Assembly (NCBI RefSeq): GCF_000812875.1
Contig: NZ_JSYK01000002.1
Span: 558,001 to 622,000, forward strand
Source of the DNA: Kaistella solincola
Lineage (GTDB): Bacteria; Bacteroidota; Bacteroidia; Flavobacteriales; Weeksellaceae
Length of the DNA: 64,000 bases
Reading direction: 5' to 3'
How positions within the stretch are numbered: the first letter of the stretch is position 1; each line of letters starts with the position of its first letter. Positions 15,839 through 24,478 of this stretch are shown here, piece after piece. Under the pieces are notes generated by a model. That model was not told where the DNA came from and searched no databases. It saw only the letters and a program-made list of their open reading frames with translations. Made by a program: the position numbers and the translations under genes.

Positions 15839-16990
15839 ATGAGCTCATTATTAGAACTTTTCCAGAAAACGCGTGCGCAGACTGTGGCGATTTGCAAACC
15901 CTTGGAAATTGAGGACTATATTCCGCAGCCTGTGGATTTCGCCAGTCCGCCGAAATGGCATTTAAGCCATTCCACCTGGTTTTTTGAGGAGATGATTCTT
16001 AAAAAATTCATACCTGATTATCAGGTTTTTAATCCACATTTTGGTTTTCTTTTCAACAGCTATTACCAAACTTTGGGTGATCGGGCAATCCGCACCGAAC
16101 GCGGAACCATTACCAGACCCGCTGTAGCTGAGGTTTATGACTACCGGAATTACGTTGATCAGCACATTTCAAATTTGATTCAAAACAATCAGGACCAAGC
16201 TTTAGCAGAACTGATTATCTTGGGAATTAACCACGAGCAGCAACATCAGGAACTGCTGATTACCGATCTCAAACATACTTTTTCTTACAATCCAACTTAT
16301 CCGGTTTATAAAAAAGACTTCAACCTTACCGCGCAGGAAAATGCCGAAGAAGGCTGGCTTCAGGTGGATGAAGGAATTTATGATATCGGTTTTGAAGGCG
16401 AAGGTTTTCATTTCGATAACGAAAAAGGTCGGCATAAAGTTTTTCTTCACGATTTTCACATCTCAAAAGCTCTCGTTACCAATGCCGAATATTTGGAATT
16501 TATCGACGCCGCCGGCTATGAAAATTTTAAATTTTGGTTAGATGAAGGTTGGTCCTGGGTTCAAGAAAATGAAATAAAATGCCCTTTATACTGGAAAAAA
16601 ATTGAAAGTAAATGGTATTCCTATACTTTAGAAGGTTTAAAACTGCTCCAACCGCAACATATTCTGGCACATATTTCTTTTTACGAAGCGCAGGCTTTTG
16701 CGACCTGGAAAGGTTTGCGGTTAGCGACGGAATTTGAATGGGAAGCAGCAGCAGATCAACTACAGTGGGGAAACCGCTGGGAATGGACATATTCCGCGTA
16801 TTTACCATATCCAAATTTTAAAATTGCTGACGGCGCTGTCGGTGAGTACAATGGAAAATTTATGATAAGCCAGATGGTTTTGCGCGGTGCTTCTACAGCA
16901 ACACCAAAAGGCCACGAAAGAAAAACCTACCGAAACTTTTTTCACCCCAAACACCGCTGGCAAATCACCGGAATACGATTAGCAAAATGA
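15839..16990 (+). CDS. egtB: Ergothioneine-type sulfoxide synthase EgtB
   Basis: EgtB is a non-haem iron enzyme that joins a thiol (cysteine or gamma-glutamylcysteine) to hercynine as a sulfoxide. The N-terminal DinB-like domain has WHLSHSTWFFEEM and the iron motif HEQQHQE (HxxxHxE). The C-terminal formylglycine-enzyme-like domain has GLRLATEFEWEAA, WEWTYSAYLPYP, GEYNGKFM and YRNFFHPKHRWQ, close to known EgtB proteins. The ATG at 15839 (383 residues) is chosen over an upstream TTG that lies inside the stem-loop. egtD overlaps its end by 4 bases. The thiol donor cannot be read from the sequence, and no EgtA or EgtC is nearby. Confidence 0.9.
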   Translation: MSSLLELFQKTRAQTVAICKPLEIEDYIPQPVDFASPPKWHLSHSTWFFEEMILKKFIPDYQVFNPHFGFLFNSYYQTLGDRAIRTERGTITRPAVAEVYDYRNYVDQHISNLIQNNQDQALAELIILGINHEQQHQELLITDLKHTFSYNPTYPVYKKDFNLTAQENAEEGWLQVDEGIYDIGFEGEGFHFDNEKGRHKVFLHDFHISKALVTNAEYLEFIDAAGYENFKFWLDEGWSWVQENEIKCPLYWKKIESKWYSYTLEGLKLLQPQHILAHISFYEAQAFATWKGLRLATEFEWEAAADQLQWGNRWEWTYSAYLPYPNFKIADGAVGEYNGKFMISQMVLRGASTATPKGHERKTYRNFFHPKHRWQITGIRLAK

Positions 16991-17940
16991 CAAAAGACAT
17001 TACTTTTTTAGAAGATATTAAAACCGGTTTTTCGCATTCACCGAAATATATTTCGTCGCAATATTTTTACGATAAAGCAGGCGACAAGCTGTTTCAGCAA
17101 ATTATGAACATGCCGGAGTATTACCTGACCGACGCGGAAATGGAGATTTTCAAAGAGCAAAGCGAAGCAATTATTAAATCGTTTGAACTTGACCCGAAAA
17201 AAGAATTTGAACTGATAGAATTGGGCGCCGGGGACGGTAAAAAGACGCAGCACTTGCTAAAGGCCTTACTCGCGAAAAAATACAGATTCACCTACATTCC
17301 GGTGGATATTTCGCAAAATACGCTAAACGTCATCGAAAGCCGCTTGGATGATGTTTTGGTAAATCTGGAAATTTTGCCCAAACAAGGCGATTATTTTCAG
17401 GTCTTGGAAGAACTTATTGCGTCGCAAAAACCAAAAGTGGTGTTATTCATAGGTTCCACTTTGGGAAATATGCCGGATCAAGTCGCTAAAGATTTTCTGA
17501 ACCAAATTTCTGCACATGTAAAACCAAATGAGAAATTGCTGTTAGGTTTGGACCAAATTAAACCTGTAGAAATCGTACTTCCGGCCTACAACGACGCAGC
17601 CGGGATTACGCGCGAATTTAATCTGAATCTGCTTCGCAGAATTAACCGTGAGCTTGAAGCGGATTTTATCCTTGAAAATTTCGAGCACGCGCCTGAATAT
17701 GATGAAATCGAAGGAATTGCAAAAAGCTATTTGAAAAGCAAAAAAGACCAAAAAGTTTTTATTAAAAATTTAAACCAAATCTTCCATTTTGCTGAGAATG
17801 AGCTCATTCACACCGAAATTTCTAGGAAGTATAACGATGAAATTTTAAACGAACTTATAAGTGAATCGGGTTTAGAAATTTCTGAAAAATTCCTTGATAA
17901 AAGGGGATATTTTGCAGATTATATTTTAACCAAAAAATGA
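16987..17940 (+). CDS. egtD: L-histidine N(alpha)-methyltransferase EgtD
   Basis: Trimethylates histidine to hercynine with SAM, the first step of ergothioneine synthesis. The 317-residue product has the family start: a GFSHSPKYISSQYFYDKAG block and MPEYYLTDAE, then the SAM-binding LIELGAGDGKKTQHLL (about 77-92), YIPVDISQNTL and VVLFIGSTLGNM. The C-terminus contains FHFAENELIHTEISRKY, matching the conserved F-x-GE-x-IHTE-S-KY-like region. The start overlaps egtB by ATGA and its stop overlaps the next gene by ATGA, so the three genes look translationally coupled. Confidence 0.92.
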   Translation: MTKDITFLEDIKTGFSHSPKYISSQYFYDKAGDKLFQQIMNMPEYYLTDAEMEIFKEQSEAIIKSFELDPKKEFELIELGAGDGKKTQHLLKALLAKKYRFTYIPVDISQNTLNVIESRLDDVLVNLEILPKQGDYFQVLEELIASQKPKVVLFIGSTLGNMPDQVAKDFLNQISAHVKPNEKLLLGLDQIKPVEIVLPAYNDAAGITREFNLNLLRRINRELEADFILENFEHAPEYDEIEGIAKSYLKSKKDQKVFIKNLNQIFHFAENELIHTEISRKYNDEILNELISESGLEISEKFLDKRGYFADYILTKK

Positions 17941-18599
17941 TTGCGGCTTCAATAAAAAAAGGTATTCTAGGTTTGGGGCGCGTTTCTACGACCTATTACT
18001 TTAATGAAATTCAGCGCCGATACCAGCTACTTCACGATGAATTTTCAACTTGTGAACTGCTTCTTTATCAAATTGATTTTCAGGAAATAAACCCTTTTTT
18101 GCCGAATAATTTTGAAAATTTAATTCCAAAAATAGAAAGCTATTTGGCCCAAATTTCCAAAATGGGAATTTCTCATCTTTTAGTGCCGAATATTACGTTG
18201 CACGAAACTTTAGATAAAATTGATTTTCCTTTCGAGATTTATCATCCGGTCGATTTGGCTTTTAATTATTTAACGGAAAAAGCCATTTCTGAAATCTACA
18301 TTTTCGGAACATTCTACACCATGAACGGAAGATATATTTGCGAAAAATTTGCCCAAAAAGCCGTCAAAAGTTTAAAACCAAATCGCGCTGACCAAACTTG
18401 GCTTGACACATTTCGAAAGGCGGTTTACAATGAAACACAAACCGCTGATGAGGTGAAACATTTTCAAAATTTAATAGAAAAATACACCACAAAAAGTCCC
18501 GTACTTCTGGCATGTACGGAACTTTCTGTTTTTTCACCGAAAGATAATTTGCGGTGTATTGATATGGCTGAACTTCAGATTATAGATTTTCTAAAATGA
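17937..18599 (+). CDS. Aspartate/glutamate racemase-family protein, egt-linked
   Basis: A 220-residue member of the Asp/Glu racemase superfamily. These enzymes use two cysteines at a pseudo-symmetric active site. The second is present in PVLLACTELSVF (about 182-193). At the first, where PCNTAH-like sequences are usual, the protein reads VPNITLHETL, with Asn in place of Cys but the Thr and His kept. It starts inside the last codons of egtD (ATGA overlap), so it is part of the egt operon. The lyase EgtE, a PLP enzyme, is not visible here, but this fold is not PLP-dependent and there is no direct evidence that it replaces EgtE. It might act on an amino acid or a thiol intermediate, or be a non-racemase member. 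Confidence 0.8.
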   Translation: MIAASIKKGILGLGRVSTTYYFNEIQRRYQLLHDEFSTCELLLYQIDFQEINPFLPNNFENLIPKIESYLAQISKMGISHLLVPNITLHETLDKIDFPFEIYHPVDLAFNYLTEKAISEIYIFGTFYTMNGRYICEKFAQKAVKSLKPNRADQTWLDTFRKAVYNETQTADEVKHFQNLIEKYTTKSPVLLACTELSVFSPKDNLRCIDMAELQIIDFLK

Positions 18600-18612
18600 A
18601 AAATTTGTCTTT

Positions 18613-19653
18613 TTAAACGTTAAAAATTTGGTTTTCCTGTTCAGCCACGCGGATGAAAGTGGTGCGTTTTGAAAGTTCGCGCAACTGCGAAGCGCCAACG
18701 TAAGTACAGGTAGAGCGCACACCGCCTAAAATATCTTTCACGGTTTCAGCAACTGCACCTTTGTACGGAACTTTCACCGTTTTTCCTTCGGAAGCTCGGT
18801 ATTCTGCAACACCGCCGGCATGTTTATCCATGGCGGTTTGCGAGCTCATTCCGTAAAAAAGCCGGAATTTTTTGCCGCTTTCTTCCACTATTTCGCCGCC
18901 ACTTTCATCATGTCCGGCGAACATTCCGCCGAGCATCACAAAATCGGAACCGCCGCCAAACGCTTTTGCCACATCACCCGGAACTTTGCAGCCGCCGTCA
19001 GAAATAATGTGCCCGCCAAGACCGTGCGCCGCATCAGCACATTCGATTATTGCGGACAGCTGCGGATAACCGACACCGGTTTTAATTCTGGTTGTGCAAA
19101 CCGAACCCGGACCAATTCCCACTTTAATGATATCCGCGCCCGCCAAAATAAGTTCTTCTACCATTTCACCCGTAACCACATTTCCCGCGATAATGGTTTT
19201 GTCTGGAAACTGTGCACGAACTTTTTTCACGAAGTCTACGAAATGTTCGGAATAACCATTCGCAACATCGATGCACAGAAAATTAATTTTTGGGTGCTTT
19301 TCGACTATATTTTTGATTTTTTCTTCATCGGAGGAACCAATTCCGGTGCTTAATGCGATGAAATCATAGATGGAATCTGGCTGATTGCTTAAAAAATCAC
19401 TCCATTCTTCGAGGCTGTAGTGTTTATGAATGGCGGTGATTATTTTATCTTTTGCCAGCGCTTCTGCCATTTCAAAAGTTCCGACCGTATCCATATTTGC
19501 AGCGATAATCGGCACGCCGCTCCATTTTTTTTGAGAATTTACGAAGGTGAAACTTCGTTCAAGACTAACCTGCGATCTGGATTTCAAGGTCGAACGTTTC
19601 GGACGGATCATCACGTCTTTAAAACCTAATTTTATTTCGTTTTCTATACGCAT
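18613..19653 (-). CDS. guaC: GMP reductase
   Basis: Reduces GMP to IMP with NADPH, linking guanine and adenine nucleotide pools. It is a TIM-barrel enzyme of the IMPDH/GMPR family. The 346-residue length and the absence of the CBS pair inserted in IMPDH support GMP reductase. The start [19 protein letters not shown] and the catalytic loop [20 protein letters not shown] (Cys about 185) are characteristic, as are [19 protein letters not shown] and FRLFYGMSS. It converges with the racemase-like gene (13-base gap) and lies downstream of surE. Confidence 0.94.
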   Translation of the reverse strand: MRIENEIKLGFKDVMIRPKRSTLKSRSQVSLERSFTFVNSQKKWSGVPIIAANMDTVGTFEMAEALAKDKIITAIHKHYSLEEWSDFLSNQPDSIYDFIALSTGIGSSDEEKIKNIVEKHPKINFLCIDVANGYSEHFVDFVKKVRAQFPDKTIIAGNVVTGEMVEELILAGADIIKVGIGPGSVCTTRIKTGVGYPQLSAIIECADAAHGLGGHIISDGGCKVPGDVAKAFGGGSDFVMLGGMFAGHDESGGEIVEESGKKFRLFYGMSSQTAMDKHAGGVAEYRASEGKTVKVPYKGAVAETVKDILGGVRSTCTYVGASQLRELSKRTTFIRVAEQENQIFNV

Positions 19654-19687
19654 TTTTTACATTATTATAATTAAATTTTGCTTGGAA

Positions 19688-20452
19688 TTATTCCATAATT
19701 TGCTTTAAGCTTTCCAGATATTCATAAGCTGTAAGGTCAAATTTTACAGGAACAATTGATATAAAGCCGTCTAACAATGCGGTTTCATCAGCATCGTCGC
19801 CATCATCCATATTGTTGAAATAACCGGTCAACCAATAGTATTTTTTACCGTGCGGGTTTACCCGTTCATCGAAATTTTCCTCCCACTTGGCGTTTGCCTG
19901 ACGGCAAACTTTGATTCCTTTTATTTCGTCTTTATCAAGTTTCGGAATGTTTACGTTCAGCACAATACCTTTCGGCAAAGGATTTTCCAGGACATTTCGA
20001 ACAATTTTCTGGATATATTCTTTAGCCTGCGAAAAATCCGCATCCCAGGAAAAATCAAGCAACGAAAAGCCGATCGCTTGCAAACCTTCAACACCAGCTT
20101 CCACCGCGGCGCTCATCGTGCCGGAGTAAATTACGTTGATGGAGGAATTTGCACCATGATTAATTCCGGAAACCACCAAGTCCGGGCGGCGCGGCAATAT
20201 TTTGTCCAAAGCAAACTTCACACAATCCACGGGAGTTCCGCTCAGCGAATAATCTTTTTGGGCACCTTCGAGGTTGATTTCCTCAAAAGTTATCGTAGAA
20301 TTTATAGTAATAGCGTGACCTTTTCCGGATTGTGGTGAATTTGGAGCTACGACAATAACTTCGCCGATTTCGCTCATAAATTCCACCAGATTACGGATTC
20401 CGGGTGCGGTAATTCCGTCATCATTCGTCACTAATATCAAGGGTTTTTGCAT
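19688..20452 (-). CDS. surE: 5'/3'-nucleotidase SurE
   Basis: Metal-dependent nucleoside monophosphatase. From the ATG at 20452 the protein has 254 residues and begins with LILVTNDDGI, where Asp11 and Asp12 bind metal. VVAPNSPQSGKGHAIT supplies the conserved Ser and Asn region, and LVVSGINHGANSS carries the second metal-site Asn. An in-frame ATG at 20473 would add seven residues, but a TAnnTTTG element at 20471-20478 overlaps that codon and lies 18 bases before the chosen start. guaC follows 34 bases downstream. Confidence 0.94.
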   Translation of the reverse strand: MQKPLILVTNDDGITAPGIRNLVEFMSEIGEVIVVAPNSPQSGKGHAITINSTITFEEINLEGAQKDYSLSGTPVDCVKFALDKILPRRPDLVVSGINHGANSSINVIYSGTMSAAVEAGVEGLQAIGFSLLDFSWDADFSQAKEYIQKIVRNVLENPLPKGIVLNVNIPKLDKDEIKGIKVCRQANAKWEENFDERVNPHGKKYYWLTGYFNNMDDGDDADETALLDGFISIVPVKFDLTAYEYLESLKQIME

Positions 20453-20470
20453 ATAAATTTTGGGTTTCCA

Positions 20471-20478
20471 CAAATTTA
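20471..20478 (-). promoter_or_regulatory. Candidate -7 promoter element for surE
   Basis: The minus strand reads TAAATTTG (TAnnTTTG), 18 bases before the ATG at 20452. It overlaps the alternative upstream ATG and so argues against that start. Confidence 0.5.
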
Positions 20479-20512
20479 CTTAAAAAATAGTGCGTAGATA
20501 TAAATAAGGTAT

Positions 20513-20520
20513 TAATTTTG
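20513..20520 (+). promoter_or_regulatory. Candidate -7 promoter element for the Prc-type protease
   Basis: TAATTTTG (TAnnTTTG) lies 66 bases before the ATG at 20587 in the divergent spacer shared with surE. Confidence 0.4.
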
Positions 20521-20586
20521 ATTGCTTGTAGCAACCTGTAACAAAACCGGTAAATACCCAACAAATTATTTATTACTACCCATTTT

Positions 20587-22707
20587 ATGTTCAAAAAATT
20601 TAGCCTCAATACTTTACTGCTTTTTATTCCTTTAACGAGCCTGGTATTTTGTTTTAATTCGCCAAAAAATGATGACGAAAAAATGTCGACCATCATGATC
20701 AGCGTTAAAAATACCTTAAGCTACCTTCACTATTCACCGAAACCAATTAATGATGCTTATTCCCAGGAAGTTTACAAGCATTATTTCGATATGGTTGACG
20801 GTTCCAAAAGATATTTCTTACAGTCTGATATGGCTGAATTCGCGCAGCACAAAACCAAACTGGATGATTATCTAAACCAGGGCGATCTGAAGTTTTACAA
20901 ACTCACAATTGACCGTTTATATCAACGTGTTGATGAAATTGATAAAATTACTCAGGATATTTTAAGCAAACCGATTAACCTGAATGAAGACGAAATTCTG
21001 GTTCTGGAACCGAAAGTAAAATCAAATCCTGTAAGCCAGGCAGAGCTTGCGTTAGAATGGAAAAAATACATTAAATACAACATTCTTCAGGAAATGGAAT
21101 CGCTAACTGCGAAAGAAGAAATGCAGCGTGAAAAAAAAGATTCTGTACAGAAATTTAAGCTTAAAGATACCATTAAACTCGAAATTTTAACGCCGGAACA
21201 AAAACGGGTGAAAGCAACTCAGGAAGTGAAAGATCTGGTGACCGACACTTTCCGAAGGTTTAAAAAGCGTAATAAGATGGACTGGTTTACGGTTTATATG
21301 AACGCATATACCGAAGTTTTTGATCCGCATACCAATTATTATTCACCAAAAAATAAAGAAGATTTTGATACTCAGTTTAAAGGAAAAGTAATCGGGATAG
21401 GTGCTATTATTCAGGAAAAAAGAGGATTTCTGTATTTGGGTCCTCTCACCATCGGCGCGCCGGCCTGGAAATCCAAGCAGCTTTCTGAAGGAGATAAAAT
21501 TCTGAAAGTACGCTCTAAGCCCAGCGAAGATGCTGTAAACGTAGTCGGAATGCTGTCCGACGAAGCAGTGCGGTTGATCCGTGGTGAAAAAGGCACGAAA
21601 GTAACTTTAACTGTGGAGAAAAAAGATAAAACCATCCGTGAAGTTACCATGATCCGCGAGGAAGTTGCGATTGAAGATACTTTTGCGCGCAGCATCATTG
21701 TAAATTCACCAGACGGCAAAAAATATGGTTTCATCAATTTACCAAGCTTTAATGCTGATTTCGAAGATGCTAAAGGCAGAAATGCTTCGGATGACATTAA
21801 AAATGAACTCATTAAACTAAAAGCGCAAAAAGTACAGGGAATCGTTCTTGATTTACGAAACAACGGCGGCGGAAGTTTAACCGAAGTTGGCGATATCATG
21901 GGACTTTTTATGAATGAGGGTGCCTATGTGCAGGTGAAAGACGGAAACGGAAAAATCCAGACACTTCGTAATAAAGCAAATACACCGATCTGGACCGGTC
22001 CGGTGGTAATTATGCAGAACGAACTTTCAGCTTCTGCATCTGAAATTTTAGCAGGTGCAATGCAGGATTACGGCAGAGGTGTAATTATCGGTTCGCCGCA
22101 GTCTTTCGGTAAAGGTACCGTACAGACATTTGTTGATTTGAACAGATTTTTGAACACCACCGACGATTTCGGTTCTTTGAAACTAACCATTCAGAAATTT
22201 TACCGGGTTACTGGTGAATCTACCCAAAGAAAAGGTATTGAGTCTGACATTAAAATGAAAGATTTCTATACTTATTCTGAAATTGGAGAGCGTTACGACG
22301 ACTATGCTTTGGCGTGGGATAAAATTCCGGCGGTGGAATATAAGCCGGTTAATTATTTCTCGGTATTGGCGTTACAGAAAGGTTTGGAAGCGCGTTTAGC
22401 AAACAACAAAACCTATCAGCTCGTGCAGGAATCTGCGCAGTGGAAAGAAAAGCTGGATCAGGAAGAAACCATTTCGCTGAACCAGGAAAAATTCAATGAA
22501 ATTATGATGATGCGCAAAGCGCAGATCAAGAAATTTAAAGGTCTGGAGAAATATAACAACGGTTTGAAATTCACCTTGAATGCTGATGAAGCGCTTCGCG
22601 AGAAGAAAGACGAAGCTTTCACCAAAAAAACAGAACTCTGGGTTAAAAACCTGAAACGCGACCTTTATCTGCAGGAAGCAATTCAGGTAATCTCTGAAAT
22701 GAAATAA
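20587..22707 (+). CDS. prc: Carboxy-terminal processing protease, Prc/Tsp type (S41)
   Basis: A 706-residue periplasmic serine protease that cleaves from C-terminal ends. It has an N-terminal hydrophobic export signal (LLLFIPLTSLVFCF), a helical N-terminal domain, a PDZ domain (about 250-340, GAIIQEKRGFLYLGPL to KGTKVTLTV), the catalytic S41 core and a Lys/Glu-rich C-terminal domain of the Prc type. The Ser-Lys dyad is visible: ELSASASEILAG (Ser about 483) and QSFGKGTVQTF (Lys about 509). VLDLRNNGGGSL is another S41 signature. It is monocistronic, with its own promoter candidate and a strong terminator. In Gram-negatives Prc trims lipoproteins and peptidoglycan hydrolases. Confidence 0.93.
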   Translation: MFKKFSLNTLLLFIPLTSLVFCFNSPKNDDEKMSTIMISVKNTLSYLHYSPKPINDAYSQEVYKHYFDMVDGSKRYFLQSDMAEFAQHKTKLDDYLNQGDLKFYKLTIDRLYQRVDEIDKITQDILSKPINLNEDEILVLEPKVKSNPVSQAELALEWKKYIKYNILQEMESLTAKEEMQREKKDSVQKFKLKDTIKLEILTPEQKRVKATQEVKDLVTDTFRRFKKRNKMDWFTVYMNAYTEVFDPHTNYYSPKNKEDFDTQFKGKVIGIGAIIQEKRGFLYLGPLTIGAPAWKSKQLSEGDKILKVRSKPSEDAVNVVGMLSDEAVRLIRGEKGTKVTLTVEKKDKTIREVTMIREEVAIEDTFARSIIVNSPDGKKYGFINLPSFNADFEDAKGRNASDDIKNELIKLKAQKVQGIVLDLRNNGGGSLTEVGDIMGLFMNEGAYVQVKDGNGKIQTLRNKANTPIWTGPVVIMQNELSASASEILAGAMQDYGRGVIIGSPQSFGKGTVQTFVDLNRFLNTTDDFGSLKLTIQKFYRVTGESTQRKGIESDIKMKDFYTYSEIGERYDDYALAWDKIPAVEYKPVNYFSVLALQKGLEARLANNKTYQLVQESAQWKEKLDQEETISLNQEKFNEIMMMRKAQIKKFKGLEKYNNGLKFTLNADEALREKKDEAFTKKTELWVKNLKRDLYLQEAIQVISEMK

Positions 22708-22727
22708 AGAACTCTGCTATAAAAAAT

Positions 22728-22753
22728 ACCACCGATTTTCGGTGGTTTTTTTG
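22728..22753 (+). terminator. Rho-independent terminator of prc
   Basis: A perfect 7-bp GC-rich stem (ACCACCG/CGGTGGT) with loop ATTTT is followed by a run of seven T residues, 20 bases after the stop. Confidence 0.9.
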
Positions 22754-22823
22754 TTTTTGTACCGTTCAGCTAAGGAATTTAACCCTTCGGTCAGTAAAAG
22801 TTTTTTTTAATTTTAATCTGCTT

Positions 22824-22831
22824 TACATTTG
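22824..22831 (+). promoter_or_regulatory. Candidate -7 promoter element for kinase-2TM-LytTR operon
   Basis: TACATTTG (TAnnTTTG) lies 16 bases before the ATG at 22848. Confidence 0.5.
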
Positions 22832-22847
22832 ATCCAACATTTAAGTC

Positions 22848-24158
22848 ATGCAAAGAAAAAGTTTAATTACCATCGCCTGGATTTCCTTTTTTATCGGGAG
22901 CATTTTGTTCCTTTTTTTCAATAATGAAAAAACAGTGCAGAATTATCTTAGCTTTCTCGCAATCTCAGCGCTGTACGCTTTTACCATTGCCATGGGAAAT
23001 GGGGTGATAAACGATTACCTTAACCAAAAATTTTCTTGGGTTGAAGACACAAAAACCCGCCTGATCTGGGGAATAATTTCCACTTTGGTAATTAATGTGA
23101 TTTTGGTGCTGTTCTGTAATTATGTGAATTTTATTTTAATTCAGAAAGAGAATCCAAATGAATTTTTCGCCGGTAAAATGGGCTTTTTTAACTGGATTAT
23201 CTTGAACATCACTTTGCTGGTCTCTGCTATCCTGCATGCCCGGGAATTTATGGACGCCTGGAAACGCTCCACACGACAGGAAGTTGTGCAGCAGAAACTG
23301 ATAGCAAAATCTGCCAATGCCCAGTTTGAAAGTTTGAAAAATCAGTTGGATCCACATTTTCTCTTCAACTCGCTGAATGTGTTAAGTTCTTTAATCGATG
23401 AAAATCCCGAGCAGGCACAAAATTTTACCGCCTCCATGTCCAAAATTTACCGATATGTCTTGGAGCAAAAAGATAAAGAATTGGTTACGGTTCAGGAAGA
23501 AATAGATTTTGCACGAATCTATTGCGACTTGCTGAAAACTCGGTTTGAAGACAGCGTAAGCTTTGAATTTAATGTATCTTCTCGCGATTTGAAATTTTAT
23601 GTAGTTCCACTTTCGTTGCAATTGCTGTTGGAAAACTGCATCAAACATAATTTTGCTACGTCTGGAAAACCGTTGCACATTAAAATTTTTGCGGAAGAAA
23701 ATCACCTTATTATTGAAAATAATCTTCAGCAAAGAGAGCAGGTGAAAGAAGCAGCAGGAATCGGACTTGCAAATATCGTTCAGCGCTATTCTTTGCTGAC
23801 CAAAAAAAATGTATTTATTGAAAAATCACCCACTTTTTTTAAAGTAAAAATACCTTTATTAACCGAAAAAATTACTGCAATGACGACATCACAATCATCC
23901 CAAGAATCAAAGGCTTATGAAAGAGCCGCAAAAAGAGTAAAAGAATTGAAAGGTTTCTACGGAAATCTCCTCTCCTACTGTTTGGTCATCCCTTTTTTAA
24001 TTTTTGTAAACCTATATACAGCGCCTCAATATCACTGGTTTTGGTGGCCAGTGCTGGGCTGGGGAATAGGTTTGACCTCTCATGCCCTTCAGGTCTTTGG
24101 AATTGGCCGGAACTGGGAAGAAAAACAGATTCAGAAAATTTTGGACAAAGAAAAATAA
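22848..24158 (+). CDS. LytS-type sensor histidine kinase with C-terminal 2TM domain
   Basis: A 436-residue membrane kinase. The N-terminus has about four hydrophobic segments within residues 1-135. A His_kinase domain (PF06580 type) follows, with phospho-acceptor motif LDPHFLFNSLNVLSSL (His about 170), the N-box-like LLENCIKHNF and GIGLANIVQRYSLL. After about residue 340 comes a second module with two hydrophobic segments (YCLVIPFLIFVNLY and a second ending HALQVFGIG) and the ending RNWEEKQIQKIL. This module matches the 2TM domain found as a separate protein in the next gene. It probably phosphorylates the LytTR regulator two genes downstream. The signal is unknown. Confidence 0.9.
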   Translation: MQRKSLITIAWISFFIGSILFLFFNNEKTVQNYLSFLAISALYAFTIAMGNGVINDYLNQKFSWVEDTKTRLIWGIISTLVINVILVLFCNYVNFILIQKENPNEFFAGKMGFFNWIILNITLLVSAILHAREFMDAWKRSTRQEVVQQKLIAKSANAQFESLKNQLDPHFLFNSLNVLSSLIDENPEQAQNFTASMSKIYRYVLEQKDKELVTVQEEIDFARIYCDLLKTRFEDSVSFEFNVSSRDLKFYVVPLSLQLLLENCIKHNFATSGKPLHIKIFAEENHLIIENNLQQREQVKEAAGIGLANIVQRYSLLTKKNVFIEKSPTFFKVKIPLLTEKITAMTTSQSSQESKAYERAAKRVKELKGFYGNLLSYCLVIPFLIFVNLYTAPQYHWFWWPVLGWGIGLTSHALQVFGIGRNWEEKQIQKILDKEK

Positions 24159-24164
24159 TACATC

Positions 24165-24464
24165 ATGGAAACATCTAATACTACTCATAATAAGTATCTT
24201 GAGGCCAAGAAAAGAGTTAAGCGAATTAAGGGATTTTATACTCATTTATTCGTGTATATCTGCGTAAATTTATTTATCGTTTACCTGAATTATTCACAAC
24301 TGAAACCGGGAGAAACCTATTTTCAATGGCAAAATTTCCTAACATTATTTTTCTGGGGAATTGGTTTGCTCGCGCACGGTTTAAGCGTTTTCCTGCCGAA
24401 TTTTATTTTAGGTAAAAACTGGGAAGAGCAAAAAATCCGGGAATTAATGGAGAAAAATAAATAG
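24165..24464 (+). CDS. 2TM domain protein
   Basis: A 99-residue membrane protein made almost entirely of one 2TM domain. The core RVKRIKGFYTHLFVYICVN parallels RVKELKGFYGNLLSYCLV in the kinase C-terminus; the second half (GIGLLAHGLSVF, then GKNWEEQKIRELM) parallels GIGLTSHALQVFG and RNWEEKQIQKIL. It was therefore probably produced by duplication or exchange with the kinase module. It lies 6 bases after the kinase and 14 before the response regulator. A role as partner of the kinase in the membrane is inference. Confidence 0.85.
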   Translation: METSNTTHNKYLEAKKRVKRIKGFYTHLFVYICVNLFIVYLNYSQLKPGETYFQWQNFLTLFFWGIGLLAHGLSVFLPNFILGKNWEEQKIRELMEKNK

Positions 24465-24478
24465 TTTTTACCATTTTT

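Noticed and set aside
17937-18599. Naming the egt-linked gene EgtE or glutamate racemase MurI
   Set aside because: EgtE is a PLP enzyme with another fold, and the first catalytic Cys needed by MurI is replaced.
18820-19353. Open frame of 177 residues opposite guaC
   Set aside because: guaC has all family motifs on the minus strand; the plus-strand frame is low complexity and has no domain.
20453-20473. Longer SurE start at 20473
   Set aside because: The start codon overlaps the best promoter element and the added residues are not conserved.
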